Source: Streptomyces sp. NBC_01717 (GTDB lineage Bacteria > Actinomycetota > Actinomycetes > Streptomycetales > Streptomycetaceae). From it: DNA of 64,000 nucleotides. Every line of letters begins with the position of its first letter. Position 1 is the stretch's first letter. This document shows, one piece after another, positions 51,886 to 60,711 of the stretch. The stretch covers positions 3,410,001-3,474,000 of the forward strand of contig NZ_CP109178.1 in the NCBI RefSeq assembly GCF_036248255.1. Reading direction: 5' to 3'. The position numbers were made by a program, and so were the translations under genes. The notes beneath the pieces were generated by a model, which worked only from the letters and a program-made list of their open reading frames with translations, had not been told where the DNA came from and made no database searches.

Positions 51886-51901
51886 AATGGTTTAGACCAG
51901 T
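51886..51901. promoter_or_regulatory. dre site 1 in the dasA-dasR spacer
   Basis: AATGGTTTAGACCAGT differs from ANTGGTCTAGACCANT at one position. It lies 109 bp upstream of dasA, where DasR represses the operon. Confidence 0.85.
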
Positions 51902-51909
51902 ACCGGGAG

Positions 51910-51925
51910 CTTGGCCTAGACCTTT
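51910..51925. promoter_or_regulatory. dre-like site 2 in the dasA-dasR spacer
   Basis: CTTGGCCTAGACCTTT keeps the TGG-N-CTAGACC core but deviates at the ends. It lies 8 bp from site 1 and 122 bp upstream of the dasR start, and could mediate autoregulation or cooperative binding. Confidence 0.6.
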
Positions 51926-52046
51926 AGGGGTGTCAAGGGTGTATAAGAAGTGCACTCGCGTCCGTTATAGGACCGACACCTGAGGGAGGGCGACGAGCCG
52001 TGACCGGACCGTGCCACCATGTGAGCCGCGACAGATGGAGGAGCCG

Positions 52047-52859
52047 GTGACGGCAGCAGCGCAGCAGTCGGGAAGGCGGGCGATGGGTGCCGACGGGGGC
52101 AGTTCGGAGAACGAGACGGGCGCGGGCACCGGTGCGGCCACGCGTACCGCCCGCGTGCCGAAGTACTACCGCCTCAAGCGCCACCTCCTCGACATGACGG
52201 ACACCATGCCGCCCGGCACCCCCGTGCCGCCGGAGCGGACCCTGGCCGCCGAGTTCGACACCTCGCGTACGACCGTGCGCCAGGCGCTCCAGGAGCTGGT
52301 CGTCGAGGGCCGGCTGGAACGCATCCAGGGCAAGGGCACGTTCGTGGCCAAGCCGAAGGTCTCGCAGGCCCTGCAACTGACCTCGTACACGGAGGACATG
52401 CGCGCCCAGGGGCTGGAGCCGACCTCGCAGCTGCTGGACATCGGCTACGTCACGGCCGACGACACCCTCGCCGGGCTGCTCGACATCACCACCGGCGGCC
52501 GGGTGCTGCGGATCGAGCGGCTGCGCCTGGCCAGCGGCGAACCGATGGCGATCGAGACCACTCACCTGTCGGCCAAACGCTTCCCCGCACTGCGCCGTTC
52601 ACTCGTGAAGTACACCTCGCTGTACACAGCGCTGGCCGAGGTGTACGACGTACGGCTGGCCGAGGCCGAGGAGACCATCGAGACCTCGCTCGCCACTCCG
52701 CGCGAGGCCGGCCTGCTCGGTACGGACGTGGGCCTGCCGATGCTGATGCTGTCCCGTCATTCCCTGGACGGACAGGGCGAACCGGTGGAGTGGGTGCGGT
52801 CGGTGTACCGCGGCGACCGTTACAAGTTCGTGGCGCGTCTGAAGCGGCCGACCGACTGA
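52047..52859 (+). CDS. dasR: GntR/HutC-family global regulator DasR
   Basis: 270 residues from GTG 52047, which has GGAGGAG just upstream; ATG 52083 is a possible shorter start. The winged helix is [20 protein letters not shown] with [20 protein letters not shown] and [20 protein letters not shown]. The C-terminal effector domain ([46 protein letters not shown]) binds GlcN-6-P. DasR represses chitin, GlcNAc and antibiotic genes through dre sites. It is divergent from dasABC. Confidence 0.97.
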   Translation: MTAAAQQSGRRAMGADGGSSENETGAGTGAATRTARVPKYYRLKRHLLDMTDTMPPGTPVPPERTLAAEFDTSRTTVRQALQELVVEGRLERIQGKGTFVAKPKVSQALQLTSYTEDMRAQGLEPTSQLLDIGYVTADDTLAGLLDITTGGRVLRIERLRLASGEPMAIETTHLSAKRFPALRRSLVKYTSLYTALAEVYDVRLAEAEETIETSLATPREAGLLGTDVGLPMLMLSRHSLDGQGEPVEWVRSVYRGDRYKFVARLKRPTD

Positions 52860-52989
52860 GACGGCGGGACCTGGCTCCTGCTCGGCCAACTACCTGAATG
52901 CGGACGGAATATCAGGAGTGGGATCCCCTGACAGCACCCTCGCCCCCGGCCTCGGCACACCGTTGCCGGACCGAAATGCGGACAGGGGG

Positions 52990-53018
52990 TGACGCTGGTC
53001 GGAACTCTCCCCTAGATT
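52990..53018 (+). promoter_or_regulatory. Candidate promoter of the DUF3311-mctP operon
   Basis: TGACGC (52990-52995), a 17-nt spacer and TAGATT (53013-53018) resemble an HrdB-type promoter, 47 nt upstream of the DUF3311 start. No dre site is evident here. Confidence 0.45.
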
Positions 53019-53064
53019 TCCTGCGCATTACAACAGGTGGTCAGCGAGGGGACGGAGTCGCCAT

Positions 53065-53319
53065 ATGCCAGAAGAAACAGATACGAAACCACCAACGGTC
53101 ACACCTATGAGGGTGGTCATCGCCCTCTGTCTCGTCGCGCCGTTCGTGGCGATGCTCTGGGTGGGTTCGTACGCGAAGGTGGACCCGACCTTCATCGGCA
53201 TTCCGTTCTTCTACTGGTACCAGATGCTCTGGGTGCTGATCTCCACCGCGCTCACCATGGTCGCGTACAAGCTGTGGCAGCGTGACCAGCGCTCCCGCAA
53301 GGGGGGTGCTTCCGCATGA
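53065..53319 (+). CDS. DUF3311 membrane protein
   Basis: 84 residues, ATG 53065. Two spans: VVIALCLVAPFVAMLWVGSY and FYWYQMLWVLISTALTMVAY, ending in a basic tail. DUF3311 proteins are the small partners encoded just ahead of sodium:solute symporters. Its stop overlaps the permease start as ATGA. It probably assists assembly or function of the permease. Confidence 0.9.
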   Translation: MPEETDTKPPTVTPMRVVIALCLVAPFVAMLWVGSYAKVDPTFIGIPFFYWYQMLWVLISTALTMVAYKLWQRDQRSRKGGASA

Positions 53320-54971
53320 AGGACGGCGTGAACGGCGTCGCGCTCGGCGTCTTCATCTTCTTCTTCCTGGCCGTCACGGTCATCGGTTTCATGGCCGCGC
53401 GCTGGCGCAAGGCCGAGAACGAGGCCAGCCTCGACGAATGGGGGCTGGGCGGACGGTCGTTCGGCACCTGGGTCACCTGGTTCCTGCTCGGCGGCGACCT
53501 GTACACCGCGTACACCTTCGTCGCCGTCCCTGCCGCGATCTACGCGGCGGGCGCGGCCGGCTTCTTCGCGGTCCCGTACACCATCCTGGTGTACCCGCTG
53601 ATCTTCACCTTCCTGCCGCGGCTGTGGTCGGTGTCGCACAAGCACGGGTACGTCACCACCTCGGACTTCGTCCGCGGCCGCTTCGGATCGAAGGGGCTCT
53701 CGCTGGCGGTCGCCGTCACCGGCATCCTCGCCACGATGCCGTACATCGCATTGCAGCTCGTCGGTATCCAGGCGGTGCTGGACGTGATGGGCGTCGGCGG
53801 CGGCGAGACCACGCACTGGTTCGTCAAGGACCTGCCGCTGCTGATCGCGTTCGCGGTGCTCGCCGCGTACACGTACTCCTCCGGGCTGCGGGCCCCCGCA
53901 CTGATCGCGTTCGTCAAGGACGGCCTGATCTACCTGGTCATCGCGGTGGCGATCATCTACATCCCGATCAAGCTGGGCGGATTCGACGACATCTTCGCCA
54001 AGGCCGGCGAGGCGTTCTCGCAGAAGAACCCGGCGACCGGCGCCCCGCGCGGAGCGCTCGCACCGGGCGAGACGGGCCAATGGGGCTACGCCACTCTGGC
54101 CCTGGGTTCGGCGCTCGCGCTCTTCATGTACCCGCACTCGATCACGGCGACGCTCTCCAGCCGCAGCCGTGACGTGATCCGGCGCAACACCACGATCCTG
54201 CCGCTGTACTCGCTGATGCTGGGCCTGCTGGCGCTGCTCGGCTTCATGGCGATCGCCGCCGGGGTCAAGGTGCAGAACGGGCAGCTGGCGATCCCGCAGC
54301 TGTTCGAGAACATGTTCCCCGACTGGTTCGCCGGGGTGGCGTTCGCCGCGATCGGTATCGGCGCGCTGGTGCCCGCCGCGATCATGTCGATCGCCGCCGC
54401 CAACCTCTTCACCCGGAACATCTACAAGGACTTCCTGAAGCCCGATGCGACCCCGGCCCAGGAGACGAAGGTCTCCAAGCTGGTGTCGCTGCTGGTGAAG
54501 GTCGGTGCGCTCGCCTTCGTCCTCACGATGGACAAGACGGTCGCGATCAACTTCCAGCTGCTGGGCGGGATCTGGATCCTGCAGACGTTCCCGGCACTGG
54601 TCGGCGGCCTGTTCACCCGGTGGTTCCACCGCTGGGCGCTGCTCGCCGGCTGGGCGGTCGGCATGGTCTACGGCACGCTCGCCGCGTACGGGGTGGCGAG
54701 CCCGACCCAGGCGCACTTCGGCGGCTCCTCGAAGGAGATCCCGGGGATCGGCGAGATCGGCTACATCGGCCTGACCGCGTTCGTGCTGAACGTGGTGGTG
54801 ACGGTGGTGCTGACGTTCGTCCTGAACGCGGTGAAGGCCCCGGCCGGAATCGACGAGACGTCACCTGCCGACTACACGGCGGACGCGGGCGACCCGGGCG
54901 TGAAGGTCGAACTCCCGTTGGCCAGGCCTGAGCCGGCCTCCTCCCCCGACACGAGCCCGTCGACCAGCTAG
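53316..54971 (+). CDS. mctP: Monocarboxylate uptake permease MctP-like (sodium:solute symporter family)
   Basis: 551 residues. About 13 spans; the SSS family core shows DEWGLGGRSFGTWVTWFLLG, GDLYTAYTFVAVPAAIYAAG, HGYVTTSDFVRGRFGSKGLS, GIQAVLDVMGVGG and YPHSITATLSSRSRDVIRRN. The closest named group is MctP, which imports lactate, pyruvate and related acids. The acidic C-terminal tail is cytoplasmic. It follows DUF3311 with a 4-bp overlap and ends ahead of a strong hairpin. Confidence 0.87.
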   Translation: MKDGVNGVALGVFIFFFLAVTVIGFMAARWRKAENEASLDEWGLGGRSFGTWVTWFLLGGDLYTAYTFVAVPAAIYAAGAAGFFAVPYTILVYPLIFTFLPRLWSVSHKHGYVTTSDFVRGRFGSKGLSLAVAVTGILATMPYIALQLVGIQAVLDVMGVGGGETTHWFVKDLPLLIAFAVLAAYTYSSGLRAPALIAFVKDGLIYLVIAVAIIYIPIKLGGFDDIFAKAGEAFSQKNPATGAPRGALAPGETGQWGYATLALGSALALFMYPHSITATLSSRSRDVIRRNTTILPLYSLMLGLLALLGFMAIAAGVKVQNGQLAIPQLFENMFPDWFAGVAFAAIGIGALVPAAIMSIAAANLFTRNIYKDFLKPDATPAQETKVSKLVSLLVKVGALAFVLTMDKTVAINFQLLGGIWILQTFPALVGGLFTRWFHRWALLAGWAVGMVYGTLAAYGVASPTQAHFGGSSKEIPGIGEIGYIGLTAFVLNVVVTVVLTFVLNAVKAPAGIDETSPADYTADAGDPGVKVELPLARPEPASSPDTSPSTS

Positions 54972-54991
54972 TCCTGCACGCCAGCAAGAAA

Positions 54992-55040
54992 TGTGGCCCG
55001 GCCGGCGACGGAGGAAGGATCCGTCGCCCGCCGGGCCACA
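54992..55040 (+). terminator. Terminator after mctP
   Basis: A 20-bp stem (54992-55011 with 55021-55040) with one mismatch and a 9-nt loop, starting with TGTGGCCCGGC. It is 20 nt past the permease stop. Confidence 0.85.
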
Positions 55041-55121
55041 CAGGTTTCGGACAGGATCGGCGCCCCTGGTGTACCCGGGCAGCTGCCCCCGGCCCCCACC
55101 CCCGTACGGCACACTTCCGCC

Positions 55122-55622
55122 ATGGACATATCGATCAGGCCCGTCGACCCCACCGAACACCCCCTCCTCGGCGAGATCACCGCAAACGCGTACCTCGACG
55201 ACGGCCTGCTCGACCTCGGTGCCGACGACCCGTATCTCGAACAGCTCCGCGACGTGCCGCGCCGCGCCGCCGAGGCCGACGTGCTCGTCGCGGTCGGCGC
55301 CGACGGCCGGGTACTGGGCGGCGTGACATACGCTCCGCCCGGCAACCCGTGGGCCGACATCGCCGGCCCCGACGAGGCCGAATTCCGGATGCTCGCCGTC
55401 GCGCGGGAGGCGCGTGGCCTCGGGGCGGGCGAGGCGCTCGTACGGGCCTGTATCGACCGCGCACGGGGTACGGACGGCGTCGCGGGGCTCGTCCTGTCGA
55501 CGCAGTCGACCATGCTCGCCGCCCACCGGATCTACCACCGCCTGGGCTTCGTACGGACTCCGGAGCGCGACTGGTATCCCATTCCAGGCCTCCAGCTGCT
55601 GACCTACAGCCTCACCCTGTGA
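55122..55622 (+). CDS. GNAT family N-acetyltransferase
   Basis: 166 residues from ATG 55122. The acetyl-CoA motif is FRMLAVAREARGLGAGEALV, then IDRARGTDGVAGLVLSTQST and AAHRIYHRLGFVRTPERDWY. MDISIRPVDPTEHPLLGEIT starts the fold. The substrate is unknown. It is followed by a perfect hairpin and the riboswitch of nrdAB, so its terminator is close to the next leader. Confidence 0.88.
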   Translation: MDISIRPVDPTEHPLLGEITANAYLDDGLLDLGADDPYLEQLRDVPRRAAEADVLVAVGADGRVLGGVTYAPPGNPWADIAGPDEAEFRMLAVAREARGLGAGEALVRACIDRARGTDGVAGLVLSTQSTMLAAHRIYHRLGFVRTPERDWYPIPGLQLLTYSLTL

Positions 55623-55637
55623 ACCCCGAACGACACA

Positions 55638-55675
55638 ACATGTGGGGGCTGCCTCAACGGGCGGCCCCCACATGT
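55638..55675 (+). terminator. Terminator after the GNAT gene
   Basis: ACATGTGGGGGC (55638-55649) pairs perfectly with GCCCCCACATGT (55664-55675), with further pairing inside the loop. It lies 12 bp ahead of the riboswitch core. Confidence 0.75.
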
Positions 55676-55686
55676 ATGCTCGTGCT

Positions 55687-55800
55687 CGCTGTCGCCGCAG
55701 GGAAATCCGGTGGGAATCCGGAACTGTCCCGCAACGGTGTGATCGGTGCACTTTTGCGCACCCTGTAAGTCCGAGGACCTGCCGACAGCGCGTCCGGCTC
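55687..55800 (+). ncRNA. Adenosylcobalamin riboswitch upstream of nrdAB
   Basis: Core elements in order: CGCTGTCG (55687-55694) closing with CGACAGCG (55793-55800); GCAGGGAAATCCGGTGGGAA; ATCCGGAACTGTCCCGCAAC; and AGTCCGAGGACCTGCC, the B12 box. This is the standard cobalamin aptamer. The leader to nrdA runs another 145 bp and can form GC-rich hairpins as expression platform. In S. coelicolor a B12 riboswitch shuts down the class Ia nrdABS operon so that the B12-dependent class II enzyme dominates. Confidence 0.95.
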
Positions 55801-55944
55801 GACCGATCCGGACGCCCAGACGTCCGGGCCTCGCGGATGGGCCGGTGGACGCCGCACGGAGTGCTGTCCCCTTTCCCGGGCACGCCTCTGCCCGGCTGCC
55901 CCCGCTCCCCGCCCGGCCCCGAGCCGAGCGAGGGAGAGCACCAC

Positions 55945-58341
55945 ATGACCATCGCGCCAGCCGATCCGGCTTCAGTCGCCGAGTCCACGGGAACCACGAA
56001 CGACGGACCCGGGACCGCACTGCTGCGGACCCTGACCGACCTCACCGTCGATCTGCCCGACACCGACCCCGGACGCGTCGCCGCCGCCGCGCTGCGCGGC
56101 CGCAACGCCCGGTCGGACGAAGCAGAGCTGCGTTCGCTGGCCACCGAGGCCGCCGCGGGTCTGATCTCCGAGGACCCCGCGTACTCCCGGCTCGCCGCCC
56201 GCCTCCTCACCCGCACCATCGCGGACGAGGCGGCCGGTCAGGGCGCGGTGTCCTTCTCCGCCTCGGTCGCCGTCGGCCACCGCGAGGGTCTGATCGCGGA
56301 CCGCACGGCCGCGTTCGTGGCGCTCCACGCGGCCCGGCTCGACGCGCTGGTCGAGCAGTCGCTCGCCGACGGCGCCGACGACCGGTTCGGCTACTTCGGG
56401 CTGCGGACGCTGCACAGCCGCTATCTGCTGCGCCACCCGCACACCCGTCAGGTCATCGAGACGCCCCAGCACTTCATGCTGCGGGTGGCGGCCGGTCTCG
56501 CCGAGGACGACTCGGCGCGCGCACTGGACGAGGTCGCCTCGCTGTACGGCCTGATGAGCCGCCTCGACTACCTGCCTTCCTCCCCCACACTCTTCAACTC
56601 CGGTACCCGGCACCCGCAGATGTCCTCCTGCTATCTGCTGGACTCGCCGCTGGACGAGCTCGACTCGATCTACGACCGCTACCACCAGGTGGCACGGCTC
56701 TCCAAGCACGCGGGCGGCATCGGCCTCTCGTACTCCCGGATCCGCGCCCGCGGTTCACTGATCCGCGGCACCAACGGGCACTCCAACGGCATCGTGCCGT
56801 TCCTGAAGACACTCGACGCCTCGGTCGCCGCGGTGAACCAGGGCGGCCGCCGCAAGGGCGCCGCCGCCGTCTACCTGGAGACGTGGCACGCGGACATCGA
56901 GGAGTTCCTGGAGCTGCGCGACAACACCGGTGAGGACCAGCGGCGTACGCACAACCTCAACCTGGCGCACTGGATCCCGGACGAGTTCATGCGCCGGGTC
57001 GACACGGACGGCGACTGGTCGCTGTTCTCGCCCGCCGACGTGCCCGAGCTGGTCGACCTGTGGGGCGACGAGTTCGACGCCGCGTACCGGGCCGCCGAGG
57101 CCAAGGGCCTGGCCCGCAAGTCGATGCCGGCGCGTGAGCTGTACGGCCGGATGATGCGGACCCTCGCGCAGACCGGCCAGGGCTGGATGACCTTCAAGGA
57201 CGCCTCCAACCGGACCGCGAACCAGACCGCCGAGCCGGGCCGCGTCGTCCACTCGTCGAACCTGTGCACCGAGATCCTCGAAGTCACCGACGACGGCGAG
57301 ACGGCCGTCTGCAACCTCGGTTCGGTCAATCTCGGGGCGTTCGTGGCCGACGGTGAGATCGACTGGGAGCGGCTGGACTCCACCGTCCGTACGGCCGTGA
57401 CGTTCCTCGACCGGGTCGTCGACATCAACTTCTACCCGACCGAGCAGGCCGGCCGGTCCAACGCCCGCTGGCGCCCGGTGGGTCTGGGCGCGATGGGGCT
57501 CCAGGACGTCTTCTTCCAGCTGCGGCTGCCGTTCGACTCCCCCGAGGCCCGCGCGCTCTCCACGAAGATCTCCGAGCGGATCATGCTCGCCGCGTACGAG
57601 GCGTCCTGCGACCTCGCCGAGCGGTCCGGTCCGCTGCCCGCCTGGTCCGAGACGCGCGCCGCCCGCGGTGTGCTGCACCCCGACCACTACGCCACCGAGC
57701 TGACCTGGCCGGAGCGCTGGGACGCGCTGCGTGCCCGGATCGCGAAGACCGGTATGCGCAACTCGCTGCTGCTGGCCATCGCGCCGACCGCCACGATCGC
57801 CTCGATCGCCGGGGTGTACGAGTGCATCGAGCCGCAGGTCTCCAACCTCTTCAAGCGCGAGACGCTCAGCGGCGAATTCCTCCAGGTCAACGCGTATCTG
57901 GTGGACGAGCTGAAGAAGCTCGGCGTGTGGGACGCGCGCACCCGTGAGGCGCTGCGCGAGGCGAGCGGCTCGGTGCAGGGGTTCGCCTGGATCCCGGAGG
58001 ACGTACGGGCGTTGTACCGCACGGCGTGGGAGATCCCGCAGCGCGGTCTGATCGACATGGCGGCGGCGCGTACGCCGTTCCTCGACCAGAGCCAGTCGCT
58101 GAACCTGTTCCTGGAGACGCCGACGATCGGCAAGCTCTCCTCGATGTACGCGTACGCCTGGAAGCAGGGGCTGAAGACGACGTACTACCTGCGCTCGCGC
58201 CCGGCGACCCGGATCGCCCGCGCGGCATCCGGCCAGGCCTCAGCCGCCCTCCCCATTCCCGTACAGCAGACGACGGCTCCCGACGCGGACGCGATCGCCT
58301 GCTCCCTCGAAAACCCCGAGTCCTGCGAGGCCTGCCAGTAA
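55945..58341 (+). CDS. nrdA: Class Ia ribonucleoside-diphosphate reductase, alpha subunit
   Basis: 798 residues from ATG 55945 (AGGGAGAG upstream). NrdA motifs: SSCYLLDSPLDELDSIYDRY, SSNLCTEILEVTDDGETAVC, NLGSVNLGAFVADGEIDWER, and SLLLAIAPTATIASIAGVYE. Active-site cysteines lie in MSSCYLL, NLCTEI and TAVCNLG, and the C-terminal redox pair in PESCEACQ. I see no N-terminal ATP-cone, so dATP activity control may be absent. With NrdB it makes deoxynucleotides aerobically. The B12 riboswitch controls expression. Confidence 0.96.
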   Translation: MTIAPADPASVAESTGTTNDGPGTALLRTLTDLTVDLPDTDPGRVAAAALRGRNARSDEAELRSLATEAAAGLISEDPAYSRLAARLLTRTIADEAAGQGAVSFSASVAVGHREGLIADRTAAFVALHAARLDALVEQSLADGADDRFGYFGLRTLHSRYLLRHPHTRQVIETPQHFMLRVAAGLAEDDSARALDEVASLYGLMSRLDYLPSSPTLFNSGTRHPQMSSCYLLDSPLDELDSIYDRYHQVARLSKHAGGIGLSYSRIRARGSLIRGTNGHSNGIVPFLKTLDASVAAVNQGGRRKGAAAVYLETWHADIEEFLELRDNTGEDQRRTHNLNLAHWIPDEFMRRVDTDGDWSLFSPADVPELVDLWGDEFDAAYRAAEAKGLARKSMPARELYGRMMRTLAQTGQGWMTFKDASNRTANQTAEPGRVVHSSNLCTEILEVTDDGETAVCNLGSVNLGAFVADGEIDWERLDSTVRTAVTFLDRVVDINFYPTEQAGRSNARWRPVGLGAMGLQDVFFQLRLPFDSPEARALSTKISERIMLAAYEASCDLAERSGPLPAWSETRAARGVLHPDHYATELTWPERWDALRARIAKTGMRNSLLLAIAPTATIASIAGVYECIEPQVSNLFKRETLSGEFLQVNAYLVDELKKLGVWDARTREALREASGSVQGFAWIPEDVRALYRTAWEIPQRGLIDMAAARTPFLDQSQSLNLFLETPTIGKLSSMYAYAWKQGLKTTYYLRSRPATRIARAASGQASAALPIPVQQTTAPDADAIACSLENPESCEACQ

Positions 58342-59354
58342 TGAGCAACACCGAGAAGAACCTGCTCGACCCGGGCTTCGAACTGACGCTGCGGCCCATG
58401 CGCTACCCGGACTTCTACGAGCGCTACCGCGATGCGATCAAGAACACCTGGACGGTCGAGGAGGTCGACCTCCACTCCGACGTGGCCGACCTCGCCAAGC
58501 TGTCCCCCGGCGAGCAGCACATGATCGGCCGGCTCGTCGCGTTCTTCGCGACCGGCGACTCGATCGTGTCGAACAACCTCGTGCTGACGCTGTACAAGCA
58601 CATCAACTCCCCCGAGGCGCGGCTGTATCTGTCGCGGCAGCTCTTCGAGGAGGCCGTGCACGTCCAGTTCTATCTGACGCTGCTCGACACGTATCTGCCC
58701 GACCCGGACGACCGCGCGGCAGCGTTCGACGCGGTCGAGGAGATCCCGTCCATCCGCGAGAAGGCGCAGTTCTGCTTCAAGTGGATGGACTCGGTGGAGA
58801 AGATCGAGCGGCTGGAGACGAGGGCCGACCGCCGTCGCTTCCTGCTGAACCTGATCTGCTTCGCGGCGTGCATCGAGGGGCTGTTCTTCTACGGCGCGTT
58901 CGCGTACGTCTACTGGTTCCGCTCGCGCGGCCTGCTGCACGGTCTCGCCACGGGGACCAACTGGGTCTTCCGTGACGAGACGATGCACATGAACTTCGCG
59001 TTCGAGGTCGTGGACACCGTCCGCAAGGAGGAGCCCGACCTCTTCGACGACGAACTCCAGCAGCAGGTCACCGACATGCTGAAGGAGGCCGTCGACGCGG
59101 AGCTGCAGTTCGGCCGTGACCTGTGCGGCGACGGTCTGCCGGGCATGAACACCGAGTCGATGCGCGAGTACCTGCAGTGCGTGGCCGACCAGCGGCTCGC
59201 CAGGCTCGGCTTCCCGACGGTCTACGGCTCCGAGAACCCGTTCTCGTTCATGGAGTTGCAGGGTGTTCAGGAGCTGACGAACTTCTTCGAGCGCCGCCCG
59301 TCGGCGTACCAGGTGGCGGTGGAGGGCTCGGTCGCCTTCGACGACGACTTCTAG
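58341..59354 (+). CDS. nrdB: Class Ia ribonucleoside-diphosphate reductase, beta subunit
   Basis: 337 residues; the ATG shares a base with the nrdA TAA. Ferritin-like dimetal site residues appear in VARFFATGDSIVSNN-type helix (VAFFATGDSIVSNNLVLTLY), RQLFEEAVHVQFYLTLLDTY, CFAACIEGLFFYGAFAYVYW and FRDETMHMNFAFEVVDTVRK. The radical Tyr is expected after EEAVHVQFY (helix B region). The C-terminus VEGSVAFDDDF is the tail that docks to NrdA. Co-transcribed with nrdA under the riboswitch. Confidence 0.96.
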   Translation: MSNTEKNLLDPGFELTLRPMRYPDFYERYRDAIKNTWTVEEVDLHSDVADLAKLSPGEQHMIGRLVAFFATGDSIVSNNLVLTLYKHINSPEARLYLSRQLFEEAVHVQFYLTLLDTYLPDPDDRAAAFDAVEEIPSIREKAQFCFKWMDSVEKIERLETRADRRRFLLNLICFAACIEGLFFYGAFAYVYWFRSRGLLHGLATGTNWVFRDETMHMNFAFEVVDTVRKEEPDLFDDELQQQVTDMLKEAVDAELQFGRDLCGDGLPGMNTESMREYLQCVADQRLARLGFPTVYGSENPFSFMELQGVQELTNFFERRPSAYQVAVEGSVAFDDDF

Positions 59355-59563
59355 ACCCTGGCACCGACCCTGGGGTACGGGCGCCGCGTGGCTGTGACCG
59401 GCTGCGCGGCGCCTGCCGTTTCCGGGGGCTCCGCCCGCCGTTCGTTCTCTGCGGCGCGCAGCTCACGGTCGATCCGGCGCTCCCGGGCGAGCCCGATGAG
59501 TGCGGGCAGCAGGACGAGAGCGAAAAGTGCGGCTATGGCCAGGAAGTTCGTGAATGTGTTCAT
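59351..59563 (-). CDS. Small single-span membrane protein
   Basis: 70 residues from ATG 59563. FTNFLAIAALFALVLLPALIG is one membrane span (read in two parts), followed by a basic/acidic helix (ARERRIDRELRAAENERRAE) and a Pro/Arg tail. It is convergent with nrdB, overlapping it by 4 bp, and divergent from the AraC-type regulator. No family is recognised; the topology and codon use support a real gene. Confidence 0.65.
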   Translation of the reverse strand: MNTFTNFLAIAALFALVLLPALIGLARERRIDRELRAAENERRAEPPETAGAAQPVTATRRPYPRVGARV

Positions 59564-59598
59564 GCCTCTACTGTCGTCTGTGCGGCCGCATTCCGGCA

Positions 59599-59637
59599 GT
59601 GGCAGGACTGCCACACAGCATCGAATTACTGCCACAC
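59599..59637. promoter_or_regulatory. Operator-like repeats ahead of the AraC-type gene
   Basis: ACTGCCACAC occurs twice (59607-59616 and 59628-59637), 21 bp apart, two helical turns. The first copy is part of a perfect palindrome GTGGCAG-GA-CTGCCAC (59599-59614). It is placed just ahead of the regulator start and between divergent genes, a typical AraC-family autoregulation site. Confidence 0.6.
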
Positions 59638-59644
59638 TGATGGC

Positions 59645-60619
59645 ATGCTGAAGAATGTCGCCGCTCTCCTGCTGGACGAGGTCCACCCCTTCGAACTCGG
59701 CGTGCTGTGCGAGGTGTTCGGCCTCGACCGCAGCGACGAGGGTCTGCCGGTCCACGATTTCGCGGTGGTCTCCGCGGAAGGCCCGGTGCTGCGGACCCAT
59801 GCCGGGTTCACCATCAGCACTCCGCACGGACTCGACCGGCTGGAGGAGGCCGACCTCGTCGCCGTACCGGCCGGCAGCCACTTCATGGACCGGGAGTACC
59901 CCGAGGAGGTCCTGGACGCCCTGCGCCGCGCGGTGGACCGCGGCGCGCGCGTGCTGAGCGTCTGCTCCGGTGCGTACGTCCTCGGCGCGGCCGGGCTGCT
60001 GGACGGCCGCCGCTGCACCACCCACTGGCGCCACTCCGCCGAGCTGGCCCGCCGCTTCCCGCGGGCCGTCGTCGAGCCCGATGTGCTGTACGTGGACGAG
60101 GGGCCGGTCATCACCTCGGCGGGCACCGCCGCCGGGATCGACGCCTGTCTGCATCTGGTCCGTCAGGCGCACGGCCCCGATGTCGCCAACGCCATCGCCC
60201 GCCGCATGGTGGTGCCGCCGCACCGGGACGGCGGCCAGGCGCAGTACATCAAGCGTCCGCTGCCGCGCACCGCCTGCGACACGGTCGGCGGGACGCTCGC
60301 CTGGATGGAGCGCCACCTGGACCAGGAGATGACCGTCGAGCAGCTCGCCGCCCAGGCGCACATGTCCCCGCGCACCTTCGCGCGCCGCTTCCAGCAGGAG
60401 ACGGGCACCACCCCGTACCGCTGGCTGCTACGACAACGAGTTCTCCTGGCACAGCACTTGCTGGAGACCTCCGATGAAACGATGGATGGGATCGCCGGCC
60501 GTACTGGTTTCGGAAACGCCGCCGCGTTGCGCCATCAGTTCGTCAAGTCCCTCGGTACCACTCCGAATTCCTACCGCCGCACGTTCCGTGGCCCGATGTC
60601 CGTCCCCGAAGCCGCCTGA
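59645..60619 (+). CDS. GlxA-type AraC-family regulator (DJ-1/PfpI + HTH), nrdS-like
   Basis: 324 residues from ATG 59645. The N-terminal half is a DJ-1/PfpI-like domain (VAALLLDEVHPFELGVLCEV, RVLSVCSGAYVLGAAGLLDG with nucleophile-elbow Cys). The C-terminal AraC HTH shows MTVEQLAAQAHMSPRTFARR and TMDGIAGRTGFGNAAALRHQ. In S. coelicolor the nrdABS operon encodes an AraC-like NrdS downstream of nrdB; this gene occupies that position, though a small opposite-strand gene separates it here. The ligand is unknown. Confidence 0.9.
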   Translation: MLKNVAALLLDEVHPFELGVLCEVFGLDRSDEGLPVHDFAVVSAEGPVLRTHAGFTISTPHGLDRLEEADLVAVPAGSHFMDREYPEEVLDALRRAVDRGARVLSVCSGAYVLGAAGLLDGRRCTTHWRHSAELARRFPRAVVEPDVLYVDEGPVITSAGTAAGIDACLHLVRQAHGPDVANAIARRMVVPPHRDGGQAQYIKRPLPRTACDTVGGTLAWMERHLDQEMTVEQLAAQAHMSPRTFARRFQQETGTTPYRWLLRQRVLLAQHLLETSDETMDGIAGRTGFGNAAALRHQFVKSLGTTPNSYRRTFRGPMSVPEAA

Positions 60620-60711
60620 TCCACATCGGACCTGACCTCCGATCATTCGTCCAACCATTTTCTGCATCAGTCCATGGACCACGGGCCCCGCTTCCCGCAA
60701 GGGTCGGGCGC

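Noticed and set aside
60665..60690. dre site ahead of the GH20 gene
   Set aside because: Only one half (GGACCAC) matches; the other half does not form TGGTCT, so DasR binding is not supported.
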